Assembly (NCBI RefSeq): GCF_001423745.1
Contig: NZ_LMPC01000005.1
Coordinates: forward strand, 1 to 64,000
Length of the DNA stretch: 64,000 bases
Source of the DNA: Arthrobacter sp. Leaf337
Lineage (GTDB): Bacteria; Actinomycetota; Actinomycetes; Actinomycetales; Micrococcaceae
Direction of reading: 5' to 3'
Each line of letters opens with the position of its first letter. The first letter of the stretch is position 1. Under the pieces are notes generated by a model, which saw nothing but the letters and a program-made list of their open reading frames with translations, ran no database searches and had not been told where the DNA came from. Below are positions 43,721 through 52,162 of this stretch, piece by piece. The position numbers and the translations under genes are program-made.

Positions 43721-44086
43721 TCAGCTCACGCTCCACCGGGCCGCCGTCCGGCGCTGATTCTCCTCTGAGTAGGGACCTGCAAAGGCTGCCAGCTCGCCCG
43801 CAACGATTCTGATCCGCGTGAATGTACGCCTTGCCTCGTCCTGGGAGGCAGCGCGGACAGGCCCGGTCAGCAGTACTCCTCCGCGCCAAGGCGAAGATGG
43901 AACTGCGGAACAGCCAGGGCAAGGGGGGAGTCGCAAACCCCACGACCACGCTGAGGAGAACTCCAGCGCCGAGGATCCCGGTCCCCGTCGCCCGCAACGA
44001 TGGTTCCCCTTGAAAACACCAAGAACAGGCCCCCGTGGCCAGGGCAGCAAGGACGATCAGCAGGAGCGTGTAATCATTCGATTCTC
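43721..44086 (-). pseudogene. Frameshifted small membrane protein
   Basis: One frame reads as a membrane protein with two hydrophobic segments (TLLLIVLAALATGACSW, ILGAGVLLSVVVGFATPP) up to about 43885. From there the natural sequence continues in another frame (QDEARRTFTRIRIVAGELAA, then SEENQRRTAARWSVS) and stops at 43721. A one-base insertion or deletion or a sequencing error explains this. The ORF with an ATG at 44132 would run through the terminator hairpin, so the true start is unclear. It is a hypothetical protein at the end of the pilus locus. Confidence 0.45.
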
Positions 44087-44107
44087 CGTTCCAGGAATGA
44101 GAAGGAA

Positions 44108-44128
44108 GGCCCTGCGGGCGCCAGGGCC
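44108..44128 (-). terminator. Terminator of the pilus operon
   Basis: GGCCCTG and CAGGGCC are separated by 7 nt. On the minus strand the stem lies 8 nt after the stop of the 44136 gene and is followed by TTCCTTCTCATTCC, a pyrimidine-rich tail. Confidence 0.5.
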
Positions 44129-44135
44129 ACATAAC

Positions 44136-45104
44136 TCAGCGGTCCACGTTGACTGACTGCAGCTCCCCTATTCGTGCCTGCATCTGCCCCTGGGTCGTTG
44201 TGCCGATCGCGCCGCCGGCACCGCCTGTCGCCGTCCAGGCGACTTCCCAGTTCGACGTTGCCGTGATCGTGTAGGGCTGCGCCCCGTTGGACGGCGACAT
44301 GGTCGCGTACCGATACCCGCACGTCGGGCTATCCGTGTTCCCGTTGCCCTCGAGATACACCGTGCCGGGATTCGAACAAACCACGGTCTGACCATCCCCC
44401 ATGGAGTAAGCCACGTTCACCACCCGGGCGGTGGCGGTCACGGTCACTCCCCCAAGGGTCGCGGTCTTTACGTACGGGCCCCAGGCGAGAGTGTCGCCCT
44501 GGTTCTTCACCCACAGCCAAACCGGCAGTCCCACGGCACCCTTCCCGGATTCCTCAGTCGTCGAGCCGATCTCAACGCCCTTCAACTGGAACGTCTTAAT
44601 CAAGGCAGCAGCGGCCTGCCCCGGGGTCAATACATTCAAACCAGGCGGCGGCGTAGCCGACCACCGCGGAGCCGACACCGTGGTTATGCAAGGTTCAGCC
44701 GCCGAAGCTGCCCGGCAAGGAGGAGGCGCACACTCGTACCAAGCACCATCCTCAGCGGCTTTGCCAGCAGGCGGCGCCGGCTGAGGATCAGCCAACCTCA
44801 TGTAGCACCCACGATCAGGCTGATACGCACCCAACGCCGGATCCGAACAAGGAATCTTGTTCTCCTCCGTCTTATCCTCACCCTGCCGGTAGCAATCAGA
44901 CGGGCCAGGGGTAAACCCGGTGACGGGATCAGCCGGGACAGCACTCCCACTACCGGGATTGCCAGCCGTGGGCGGGGGCTCCACAGAGCAAGCACCGCCC
45001 AAGTCACAATCTGCCATGCCTGCAGTAGAGGGACTGGCTAAAACCAACGATGTGGCCATTCCCAGGATCAGCGCCAAGGCAACGCTTACGGCTCTCTTCA
45101 GCAT
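44136..45104 (-). CDS. Secreted hypothetical protein of the pilus locus
   Basis: 322 aa from the ATG at 45104 (MLKRAVSVALALILG), which is preceded by GGAG and begins with a clear Sec signal peptide ending near STAG. The mature part has many Cys residues (CDLGGACS, CYRQG, CYMRLAD, YECAPPPCRA) probably forming disulfides, Pro-rich spacers and a C-terminal beta-rich domain (TVTATARVVNVAYSMGDG, TITATSNWEVAWTATG). This resembles exported proteins at the end of actinobacterial tad-like loci. Its 5' end overlaps the lipoprotein gene by 7 nt. Its function, perhaps pilus tip or surface anchoring, is inferred from position. Confidence 0.7.
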   Translation of the reverse strand: MLKRAVSVALALILGMATSLVLASPSTAGMADCDLGGACSVEPPPTAGNPGSGSAVPADPVTGFTPGPSDCYRQGEDKTEENKIPCSDPALGAYQPDRGCYMRLADPQPAPPAGKAAEDGAWYECAPPPCRAASAAEPCITTVSAPRWSATPPPGLNVLTPGQAAAALIKTFQLKGVEIGSTTEESGKGAVGLPVWLWVKNQGDTLAWGPYVKTATLGGVTVTATARVVNVAYSMGDGQTVVCSNPGTVYLEGNGNTDSPTCGYRYATMSPSNGAQPYTITATSNWEVAWTATGGAGGAIGTTTQGQMQARIGELQSVNVDR

Positions 45105-45721
45105 GCAATCACGGCTCCTGGTCTGATGATGGAGCTGACCATCCACTTACCTGCTGAGGCGTCGTAAGTGACCTCGATGTTTCGGATATGCCGAGGGGCG
45201 CTTCCCTTGTCGCCTGGGGTTCCATCGGCGTTAACCGGCTTACTCCCAGTGACGTCGTTACAGACAGTCAGACCCACGAATCCGTTCTTGATCACCGACT
45301 GCCCAGGGGGAGTCGCATCAGACGCATACGATTCAGTGACCGTGACTGAACGGCTTCCTCCAATGCTGATTCCCTGCTTTTGGACCTCCCCTGCCGATTC
45401 ATGAATGTAGGTTCTGGCCTGGCCAATAGATACGGCGTCGATGCGCTCCGGCTGCTTCCCGCCATCGTTCATGATCTGGTCCGTAACCGCCCAATAGCTC
45501 TTGGTGGCAGCTGTAGCGGCAGCGATGGCCTCAGCCGAGTCCTTGGGGGGACCGATGGTCTCCGCGGCGCTCGCCGTTGGCGACGGCACTCCTTTAGATG
45601 AGGTGGTGGCCGGTGCCGGTGTGGGCTCAGGTGTTGGTTGTGTGCAGCCGGAGAGCAGAACTCCGACGACCGTAAGGGCAGCCGCGACGATAGCGGGGGC
45701 GTTCATGCTCTTCGTGTTCAT
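45098..45721 (-). CDS. Lipoprotein of the pilus locus
   Basis: 207 aa from the ATG at 45721 (AGAGGAA before it). It has an N-terminal lipoprotein signal (VGVLLSGC, lipobox Cys), a Pro/Thr/Ser linker (PTPEPTPAPATTSSKG) and a globular C-terminal domain with a conserved-looking VTYDASAGKWMVSSI end, typical of small actinobacterial lipoproteins next to tad genes. The family is not named. It lies between a TadG-like gene (14 nt upstream) and the secreted protein gene. Confidence 0.7.
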   Translation of the reverse strand: MNTKSMNAPAIVAAALTVVGVLLSGCTQPTPEPTPAPATTSSKGVPSPTASAAETIGPPKDSAEAIAAATAATKSYWAVTDQIMNDGGKQPERIDAVSIGQARTYIHESAGEVQKQGISIGGSRSVTVTESYASDATPPGQSVIKNGFVGLTVCNDVTGSKPVNADGTPGDKGSAPRHIRNIEVTYDASAGKWMVSSIIRPGAVIAC

Positions 45722-45735
45722 AGGTTGTGTTCCTC

Positions 45736-46167
45736 TCATGGTCCGCTCAACAACTGCGCCGAACCGGTTCCTTTTCCTGTCAGCGTACCGACGAACATTG
45801 ACAGGAACTTCGTCTTGTAGTCCTTGTGGGCGGTCACTGTGACTGTTCTCCCATTGACCTCGACATTGCCGGTGATGCCGGAAGCTGCAAGGTACTTGTT
45901 GGCCGCGTTGAGGGCCTGGCCAGCGGAGATGTTTGCCGCACCGCTGCTCGGAAGCTTGGCGCTCACTCCCCCGTTGGCGCCTGCGCGGGCGGCGCCTTGG
46001 GCGATCGTCGTTGCCTGGTCGGATGCCTGGATCTGTCCTGCGCCGTCAACAACGAGCCCGACGACAAGGATCAAGACCGGCACAAGCAGTACGAAGGCAA
46101 CTGCGGCGTCTCCGCGTTCCTTGGCGAGGAGGAGCTTGGCTTTGAGGCGGTTGATCATGGCCGGCAT
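45736..46167 (-). CDS. TadG/TadE-like pseudopilin
   Basis: 143 aa. The basic N-terminus, LLLAKERGDAAVAFVLLVPVLILVVGLVVDGAG, has the pilin-type cut site (after Gly) followed by a hydrophobic helix. The Glu normally at +5 is Ala here, so processing may differ or may not occur. The rest is the alternating pattern of TadG N-terminal domains (ASDQATTIAQGAARAGAN) without the large C-terminal vWA domain. The start overlaps the upstream stop (TAATG). An internal ATG at 46158 is equally good. Confidence 0.7.
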   Translation of the reverse strand: MPAMINRLKAKLLLAKERGDAAVAFVLLVPVLILVVGLVVDGAGQIQASDQATTIAQGAARAGANGGVSAKLPSSGAANISAGQALNAANKYLAASGITGNVEVNGRTVTVTAHKDYKTKFLSMFVGTLTGKGTGSAQLLSGP

Positions 46168-46607
46168 TATTTCTGCCTGTAGGCGTCGACGGGTGAGGAG
46201 GCGGTGCTGGTCAGAGTCTTGGATCCCGGGATTCCGGGGATGCCTATGTCGCTGAGGTCGGCCTGGCAGGTTACCGTGGCGCGTACCGTTCCGATCTGTC
46301 CCAGGGGCACTCGAAGTCCGGAGGTATCGATGTCCACGTTGAGGCTGGAGCAGTCAACTCCCTGCTGGCCCATGACCCTTCGTGCAGCCTCTGAGGCGTT
46401 GGCGATGGACCCGGCTTCTGTACGGGCGAGGGAGGCATCGCGGGCCGCGGCCGCGGCCGAGCTCTCGACGACGTTACCGGCTATCGAGATCCTTCCGGCG
46501 AAGATCAGGAAACCGATGACGAGCACGAGGGCGGGTGCGATGAGGACGAAGGACACGGAGGAGCTGCCGTTCTCTCTCCTGCCGGTCAACTTACGGATCC
46601 TGTTCAT
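46167..46607 (-). CDS. TadE/F-like pseudopilin
   Basis: 146 aa from the ATG at 46607. The N-terminus (LTGRRENGSSSVSFVLIAPALVLVIGF) shows a Gly-Ser cut site and a hydrophobic helix, with Ser instead of Glu at +5. A helical part (VESSAAAAARDASLARTEAG) and a C-terminal beta region with one disulfide pair candidate (VDCSSLNVDI ... VTCQADLS) follow. This matches TadE/TadF-type minor pseudopilins. It overlaps the preceding gene by 4 nt. Confidence 0.75.
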   Translation of the reverse strand: MNRIRKLTGRRENGSSSVSFVLIAPALVLVIGFLIFAGRISIAGNVVESSAAAAARDASLARTEAGSIANASEAARRVMGQQGVDCSSLNVDIDTSGLRVPLGQIGTVRATVTCQADLSDIGIPGIPGSKTLTSTASSPVDAYRQK

Positions 46608-46999
46608 CTGTTCACCCACCTTTCCGTTGGCCCTGACACGGTCTGTGTGACTTCCGGGCCGCCCCATCCGGGCACGAGGGTTGGTGCCTTCCCTGTGACT
46701 GTGACACTGACCTGGTTCACGGCGCGGCTGACCGTCACTGAGGCACCGCCGAGCGTGCTGCCCTGGTTCGAGATGACCTGGTAACCAGCGGCTTGCCCGC
46801 TTCCGGGGGTGCCGTTGTCGACTCGGGCACTGTTGTAGGCGGCCGAGGCGGCAGCGTGTGCCACATTCTGCGCCTGGTACCACATGGACCCTTGGATGAT
46901 GCCGAAAAAGATCATGAGCAGCACGGGAAAGACGAGAATGAAATCCACGGAGGCATTGCCCTGCTCTCTCCCTCCGGGCCGCTGGTTTCGTGCATTCAT
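46604..46999 (-). CDS. tadE: TadE-like pseudopilin
   Basis: 131 aa from the ATG at 46999. REQGNASVDFILVFPVLLMIFFGIIQGSMWY is a typical TadE N-terminus: a basic lead, a Gly cut site, an acidic residue (Asp) at +5 and a hydrophobic helix ending in the aromatic Q/W-Y region. The QNVAHAAASAAYNSARVDN segment is the usual continuation. It is the first of three pseudopilin genes in a row. Confidence 0.8.
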   Translation of the reverse strand: MNARNQRPGGREQGNASVDFILVFPVLLMIFFGIIQGSMWYQAQNVAHAAASAAYNSARVDNGTPGSGQAAGYQVISNQGSTLGGASVTVSRAVNQVSVTVTGKAPTLVPGWGGPEVTQTVSGPTERWVNR

Positions 47000-47019
47000 C
47001 ACAAGGTGAACCTGTTCTA

Positions 47020-47217
47020 CTAGAGCTTCCCTACCTGCGTATTTACGTAGGCGGTCACGGCCCCCACGACGATGGCGGCGATGGCGATGATTCCGATGAG
47101 GATCAGCACCCATTCGGCGGATCCGCCACCGGCCTCTGACCGAAGGCGCAGCTTGGATGTGGCGCTGTTGCCCAGCCCCAGAATGAAGGCCTGGGCGATG
47201 AGGTAGATCTTGGTCAC
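47020..47217 (-). CDS. Flp-type major pilin-like protein
   Basis: 65 aa from a GTG (AAGGAG site). A leader ends SEAG, then GGSAEWVLILIGIIAIAAIVVGAVTAYVN forms a long hydrophobic helix. If cleaved after the first Gly, Glu is at +5, as in Flp pilins. The size and placement just after TadC and before TadE fit a major pilin subunit. The prepilin peptidase gene is about 21 kb away at 25265-25915. Confidence 0.75.
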   Translation of the reverse strand: MTKIYLIAQAFILGLGNSATSKLRLRSEAGGGSAEWVLILIGIIAIAAIVVGAVTAYVNTQVGKL

Positions 47218-47281
47218 TGTGTGCTCCTTGATGTGTTGTTGTGTTGTCGGTTGAAGGCCCCTGATGATCCGGAACCCAGCG

Positions 47282-48148
47282 TTACATGATGTTGAGGATC
47301 AGAGGTGTCATAAGGACTCCGGCGAAAATGTAGGCCAGGAAAGTGATCAGGATGGTGATCCGCTCGGAGGCCTTGTTTGCCCGGGTGTGTTCGTCGTTGA
47401 GGAGTTTGACCCGCAGGCCTTGGCCGGAGGACCGAAGTGCCTCATAGACGGACGCTCCTTCGTAACCGGAGAGCCTGACAATTTTGGCTGCTTCCCCGAG
47501 TTCGGGAACTGCTATTTCCGCAGATAGGCCCAACAGTGCATCCCACGGCTGGGTGTGGTCGTAACGGGCTCGTGTGAGTTCCTGGTTGATGCGCACGAAT
47601 GGCCACGAACGGCCAATGGCGGCCGCGTTTTCCAGGGCGATGGCCGGAGGCGATCCGCGGCGCCGTTCGGCGGCTACGAGTTCGAGGTAAACGGCCACGC
47701 TCCGAACGAATTCTTTTCGGGCTGCTGCTGACTTGTCTTTGAGGAAGAGGTCCGGGAGGAACCAGCCCACGGCCGCTGCAAGGACACCGAACGCGGCTGG
47801 GATTGCGAATGGTAGGATGCCGAGCATCTGGAAGTACAGGCCCATGAGGAGCATCGATGCGAATCCGCCGGCTGCGTACGTTGCCTTTGTGAAGATGAAC
47901 TTGTGCGTAGTCATGCCGACGAGGGCGAGGTCTCGTTCCGGGATGCTGAATCCTGGGATTGCCGGCATCCGTTGAATCACCCAGGAGGCAACCCGCGTTT
48001 CGAGTGATCGGTGTCCCCCGTCGTTGACTGTGGTTGTGGTTCCCAGACGGTCCAGCGCTGCGCCGAGTTTCGGCCGTGAGGGCAGTGCCTGGGCGGCCAG
48101 CAAGGCAAAAGCAAGGCCGATCACTGCGCCGCCGATGAAGATCGTCAT
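47282..48148 (-). CDS. tadC: TadC-like pilus assembly membrane protein
   Basis: 288 aa from the ATG at 48148, which overlaps the TadB stop. It belongs to the GspF/TadC type: a cytoplasmic helical region with VYLELVAAERRRGSPPAIALENAAA and ELGEAAKIVRLSGYEGASVYEALRSSGQGLR, bracketed by hydrophobic segments (FIGGAVIGLAFALLAAQAL, AAGGFASMLLMGLYF, GVLAAAVGWFLPDLFL, ILITFLAYIFAGVLMTPLIL). TadB and TadC form the inner-membrane platform on which TadA acts. Confidence 0.85.
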   Translation of the reverse strand: MTIFIGGAVIGLAFALLAAQALPSRPKLGAALDRLGTTTTVNDGGHRSLETRVASWVIQRMPAIPGFSIPERDLALVGMTTHKFIFTKATYAAGGFASMLLMGLYFQMLGILPFAIPAAFGVLAAAVGWFLPDLFLKDKSAAARKEFVRSVAVYLELVAAERRRGSPPAIALENAAAIGRSWPFVRINQELTRARYDHTQPWDALLGLSAEIAVPELGEAAKIVRLSGYEGASVYEALRSSGQGLRVKLLNDEHTRANKASERITILITFLAYIFAGVLMTPLILNIM

Positions 48149-49020
48149 CAGGATCTCCTCCCTGTGTTTGTGAGCATCCGAGGTATGGCGGGTGGCGCGA
48201 CGATCCTTTTCATGGCCAGGAGGAGCAGGGCGATAATGCCAAGCCAACCAGCGAAAATGAGCTGCCCGATTGGGGACTTGTAGGGCTCGGAGAAAGAGGA
48301 CATCAAGGGGACGGCCAGCAGGAGGCCGATGGTCAAGCCGGTGACTACCCGTGCATTCCACCGGGGTTTGGCGCGATCGGACGTAACCTGCCGGCGGACT
48401 TTCACCTCTTCAAACACGGTTTGGGCGAGGTCGTTGAGCGCGTTTACGAGACCCTGTCCTCGTTCCTTCGTGGCCAGCATCAGGTTCATGACCACCAGGT
48501 CCCCGGTGGGGTCGTTCAGGTCGTCGGCGAAGGCCTGCAGCGCGTCCATAGTGGGCCAGCGCGCTTCCAGGCGCGCGACGAGCCTTGACACTTCCGGGTA
48601 GATCTCCGGTTGCGCATTCGACAAGGACGATGTCAGGGCACGTTCCAGCGGTGTGCCGGTGACGATCAGACCAGACAGGCTCCTGGTCCAGGTCTCGATG
48701 GCTGAGAGCTTGTCTGTCTGCGACTTTTCTCCCTGGTCCGAGAAGATGGCCCGCAGGCCCAGCATCGCCAAGGGGATGGCAGCAATGAAGATCATCCACC
48801 CGGTCGCGGACCAGAATAGGAGGCCGGCAAGAATTCCGGCGACCAATAGGATCTGCGTGCGGAAGGAAAATCCTGCGCGCATGGCCTGTAGCCGGACCTG
48901 GAAGCGGTTGGGAGCCTTTGCCGCGGCGTTTTCCGGTGATGGAACCAAGGTTAGGAAAGCGGCGAATATCCCACCCAGGGCGAGGACAACACCGAGTGAT
49001 GTCAGGATGGCCGGTGTCAT
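48148..49020 (-). CDS. tadB: TadB-like pilus assembly membrane protein
   Basis: 290 aa. The N-terminus is a membrane segment (ILTSLGVVLALGGIFAAFLTL); a second pair is at ILLVAGILAGLLFWSATGWMIF. The cytoplasmic GspF-type domain has IETWTRSLSGLIVTGTPLERAL and VMNLMLATKERGQGLVNALNDLAQTV. Two C-terminal membrane helices follow (VTGLTIGLLLAVPLM, LIFAGWLGIIALLLLAMKR). It overlaps TadA by 4 nt and TadC by 3 nt, so the three are translationally coupled. Confidence 0.85.
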   Translation of the reverse strand: MTPAILTSLGVVLALGGIFAAFLTLVPSPENAAAKAPNRFQVRLQAMRAGFSFRTQILLVAGILAGLLFWSATGWMIFIAAIPLAMLGLRAIFSDQGEKSQTDKLSAIETWTRSLSGLIVTGTPLERALTSSLSNAQPEIYPEVSRLVARLEARWPTMDALQAFADDLNDPTGDLVVMNLMLATKERGQGLVNALNDLAQTVFEEVKVRRQVTSDRAKPRWNARVVTGLTIGLLLAVPLMSSFSEPYKSPIGQLIFAGWLGIIALLLLAMKRIVAPPAIPRMLTNTGRRS

Positions 49021-50588
49021 TGAACCCCTCCCTGGAAGCGGCTTTCATCAAGGCCGGCACGGATCAGGTCCTGGCGGAGTCGCTCTCGGGAAGGCATCCG
49101 GACGAACCGCGCCTGCTGCTGGCCCTGTTCAAAACGGAAGACATCCTGGGTCGACACGCCTCGTTCACCTTCGGCCGGCATGACTTCACTAATGTGCGTC
49201 ACCCGCCGGACGGTCTTGCCTGTAGGGTCTTCGACCTTGGCCATCTGGATGACAAAGTCAATGTGCCGGCCCAGCTGCTCCATCATGTACGACTTCCCGT
49301 AACGTTCGATGCCAAGGCCGGCCAGACGGTCGATGCAGTCATCTGGCCCGTCCGCGTGGGTGGTGCTCATGGTTCCGGCGCCAGTCTGCATCGCATGGAT
49401 CATGGACACGATCTCCGGGCCGCGGACCTCACCGACCATGATTCGCCGTGAATTCAGACGTAGGGCTTTTTCCATGCACTTTTCTAGCGTGTACTCCCCC
49501 GGGGAGTGACCGTAGGCATCCCGTTCTCCGGTGCCCGGGCGGTATTGCAGCGCGAAGGGCGGGACGACTCGTCCGTGCAGCTTCTTCAGGTGCAGCTCGC
49601 GTTCTTTCTCAATGGTGACGATCTGCTCCATCGGCCCGATTTTCCCCGCCATGGCACGCATAAGAGTTGTCTTCCCGTCGCCGCCCTCGCCACAGATGAC
49701 GAATGTCTTCTTGGCTTTGACGCCGGTCTCGAGGAAGTGCGCCTGGTCCGCGGTCAGAGTGCCGAATTCAACGAGCTGCTCGAGCGTGATGTTGATGTAC
49801 CTGTGGATGCGCAGAACAGCTGAAGGCCTCTCCGTGATCGGCTTGGCCACGGCTGCGAGGCGAACGTATCCGAGAAGATCCATGTCCAGATCCGGGTGGG
49901 CCGAGGAAAAGGATCGGGCTTCCTCACCGTTGCGGTTGGCGAAGAACTGGAGATCCTCCATGAGCTGTTCATCTGACGACGCGACCGGCGGTTTTTGCAC
50001 CATTGTCCCGTCGCTGTATTCGGCGAAAACCAGGTCATGGCCATGGATGTGGATATTTTCCACACCGTCATCGTCAATCAGTTCCTGATAACGGCCCAGG
50101 CGGAACATCTGGTCGAAGGTGGCTTTGCTGATCTGCTGGCGGTAGACGTCGGACCAGACGTTCCGCTGCCCGTCAGAGCGCATCTGCTCTGCAACGTGCT
50201 CGTTGACGACGTCGATGATGTGCTGGCGGCCCATCTCCTCACGAGCGGCGTCGGACAGCCCGTGCCGACCCTCGAGCGATTGGACTTGCCGGTCTACTGC
50301 TTTCCGTCGCAGGTCTGCCACCGCAAGCCAGAAGTCTTCGTCGCTGATCGACGGTGTGCTGATGTCGCGGACCTCGTCCTCGAAAGCCGCCACACGGCGG
50401 TTGATTTCGTCGACGGGGATCTCGCTTGCCGGTGCCTGTGGTGACTTGCGGGCCAGATGGGCACGGGCGGCCGTCGGTACTGCAAAGGATCCTCGGGACG
50501 CGACTGCTTCGTCCGTGTCGTCTGAGCGGAAGAACGGGAGTGCTGCCGGGTCGAAGCTGTGACCCTGGGTGTCGTCGTGGCTGTTCAT
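49017..50588 (-). CDS. tadA: TadA/CpaF-type secretion ATPase
   Basis: 523 aa. The C-terminal part is a type II/IV secretion ATPase: Walker A CGEGGDGKTTLMRAM (about residue 300; the usual GGTGSGKT is changed to GEGGDGKT), His/Asp boxes around QIVTIEKERELHLKKLH, Walker B RRIMVGEVRGPEIVSMIHAMQTG, and TMSTTHADGPDDCIDRL. The N-terminal 190 residues are the family's linker region. It powers pilus extension and works with TadB and TadC. It overlaps both neighbours by 4 nt. Confidence 0.9.
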   Translation of the reverse strand: MNSHDDTQGHSFDPAALPFFRSDDTDEAVASRGSFAVPTAARAHLARKSPQAPASEIPVDEINRRVAAFEDEVRDISTPSISDEDFWLAVADLRRKAVDRQVQSLEGRHGLSDAAREEMGRQHIIDVVNEHVAEQMRSDGQRNVWSDVYRQQISKATFDQMFRLGRYQELIDDDGVENIHIHGHDLVFAEYSDGTMVQKPPVASSDEQLMEDLQFFANRNGEEARSFSSAHPDLDMDLLGYVRLAAVAKPITERPSAVLRIHRYINITLEQLVEFGTLTADQAHFLETGVKAKKTFVICGEGGDGKTTLMRAMAGKIGPMEQIVTIEKERELHLKKLHGRVVPPFALQYRPGTGERDAYGHSPGEYTLEKCMEKALRLNSRRIMVGEVRGPEIVSMIHAMQTGAGTMSTTHADGPDDCIDRLAGLGIERYGKSYMMEQLGRHIDFVIQMAKVEDPTGKTVRRVTHISEVMPAEGERGVSTQDVFRFEQGQQQARFVRMPSRERLRQDLIRAGLDESRFQGGVQ

Positions 50589-51418
50589 GGGCGCGATTCC
50601 TCCTGGATGTGAACGGGGCGCTTCCCCAGTCGCTGTGCCCTTTCACGGATCTGTGCATCAGCTGCGGCCGCGAGGGCAGTCAGCCCTGACAGGATCTCTG
50701 AGCGCTTGAACGTTCGCGGCCGCGGCTCACCTTGCGAAAAGACCGCTGCGTTGCTTGGGTCCCAGCCGATCCTGCCAACGGCAGGAGTATTCAGGTTCTT
50801 CTCGATATCCCCGGCGCCGTAGTTGCCGGCGACGCTCTTCATCAGCACGAGTCCGAGGTAATCCTCATGTCCAACGCGGGAGAGTACTTCACGGATCGAT
50901 GCAAGCGGGGCAACGAGGGCGGCGAGGTCCGGCAATACGGGACGGGCCAGAACCAGTGCGGCGTCCGCCATCTGAAGCAGCGGTGTTCGACCGTCCCCTG
51001 GCGTGTAGCGACCGCCGTCGATGATGACGTCGACGCCGCTATCGGCTTGGGCGGACAGCACGACGGCCAGATCGGACCACAAACCGGTCATGTTCTGCGC
51101 TGCCACGGTATTGGAGATCGCGGACAACAGGTACTTACCGGAGGCGGGGTCTGCTTTCTGCAGATCAGCGGCTAACGGCACCAGTTGGTCCCAGAGCGCT
51201 TCGTTGGTCAGTCCGTGGCGTTGGGTCTGTACGGCGAGCTGCAGCAGGCCACGGCTGTTGTCGAGCTGGCCCTGCATGTATCCGGGGATGATGCTGCTCG
51301 GTTTGGAGGAGTCGGCTTCCACGACGATCACGGGGCGAGGCCAGACCTCGGCGAGACCGACGGCTGTTGTGGTGACTCCCGGGGATCCGGCAACGCTGCA
51401 GAGAAAAATCGTTGCCAT
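50585..51418 (-). CDS. CpaE-like MinD/ParA-fold protein with altered P-loop
   Basis: 277 aa. It begins MATIFLCSVAGSPGVTTTAVGL, which is the position of the deviant Walker A KGGVGKT; the two Lys residues are replaced (AGSPGVTTT), so ATP hydrolysis of the usual kind is unlikely. VIVVEADSSKPSSIIPG and VDVIIDGGRY follow as the MinD-fold strands. CpaE/TadZ proteins position pilus machinery. Here it probably acts as a degenerate scaffold. It sits between the SAF protein and TadA genes. Confidence 0.75.
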   Translation of the reverse strand: MATIFLCSVAGSPGVTTTAVGLAEVWPRPVIVVEADSSKPSSIIPGYMQGQLDNSRGLLQLAVQTQRHGLTNEALWDQLVPLAADLQKADPASGKYLLSAISNTVAAQNMTGLWSDLAVVLSAQADSGVDVIIDGGRYTPGDGRTPLLQMADAALVLARPVLPDLAALVAPLASIREVLSRVGHEDYLGLVLMKSVAGNYGAGDIEKNLNTPAVGRIGWDPSNAAVFSQGEPRPRTFKRSEILSGLTALAAAADAQIRERAQRLGKRPVHIQEESRP

Positions 51419-51419
51419 G

Positions 51420-52100
51420 CTACTTCTCCGTCAGAGGATCAAGGATCAGGCCTGCATTACCGGCCGCGGACCAGGCCACGACGTCCTGCGCGTCTGCTGT
51501 TGCGACGATTACGTCGACGATGGTTAGTCCCTTCACGTCGTCGAACTTCGTCGAGTCGACCACGCCGGCTACGGGTGTTGTCTTCTGATCGAGCTGGCCG
51601 CCCTGGGTGGGAGTTCGCAGGATCCTCACCTTGTCTCCGGCCTGCAGCGGACGTGAGGGGATCTGTGCGCTGGTCAGTCCGACTCCTACAACAGAGGTGC
51701 CCTGGGTGATTCCGAGGTTCGACCCGATGTTGTGTGTGGTGATAAGCGAGCCTTTTGGTAGGTCGACGATGGCTTTCTGGCCGATGACGGTCGAGGATTG
51801 CTCGGCAGGCACAGCGCCGTTGCCGGCGCCTGCGGCGATGTTGATGGTAGTGAGGGCTCCTGGTGTGATCTCCTGTCCACGTTGAAGGCCGTCCTTGACG
51901 ATGAGCACCGTCTGTTGGCCGTTGCCGGACATACCGAAGTAGGTGATCAGCCCGCCCACCAAGGCGAGGGCGATACAGAGGGCCACGAGGGCAGGCTTTC
52001 TACGGGCTAGCCGGGATGGGGCTTTGAATCCCCTGGGCTCAGCAGGTTCATTTGCGCCACCGCTGGACTTGCGGGTTGCTCGTGTACTGATGGTGCTCAC
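51420..52100 (-). CDS. SAF-domain pilus assembly protein (CpaB/RcpC-like)
   Basis: 226 aa from a GTG at 52100 with a strong AAGGGAGG site; an in-frame ATG at 52130 has none. It has a basic N-terminus, one membrane segment (PALVALCIALALVGGLITYF) and a periplasmic SAF domain: VLIVKDGLQRGQEITPGALTTINI, then KAIVDLPKGSLITTHNIG and GLTSAQIPSRPLQAGDKVRIL. CpaB/RcpC proteins modulate pilus secretion at the outer face. It is the first gene of the pilus operon and is transcribed divergently from the 52213 regulator. Confidence 0.8.
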   Translation of the reverse strand: MSTISTRATRKSSGGANEPAEPRGFKAPSRLARRKPALVALCIALALVGGLITYFGMSGNGQQTVLIVKDGLQRGQEITPGALTTINIAAGAGNGAVPAEQSSTVIGQKAIVDLPKGSLITTHNIGSNLGITQGTSVVGVGLTSAQIPSRPLQAGDKVRILRTPTQGGQLDQKTTPVAGVVDSTKFDDVKGLTIVDVIVATADAQDVVAWSAAGNAGLILDPLTEK

Positions 52101-52162
52101 GGGAGCGCCTCCCTTGTTTGGCGTGCTCATGTCTAGTCAATGGGGTAATCTGAACACACGCT

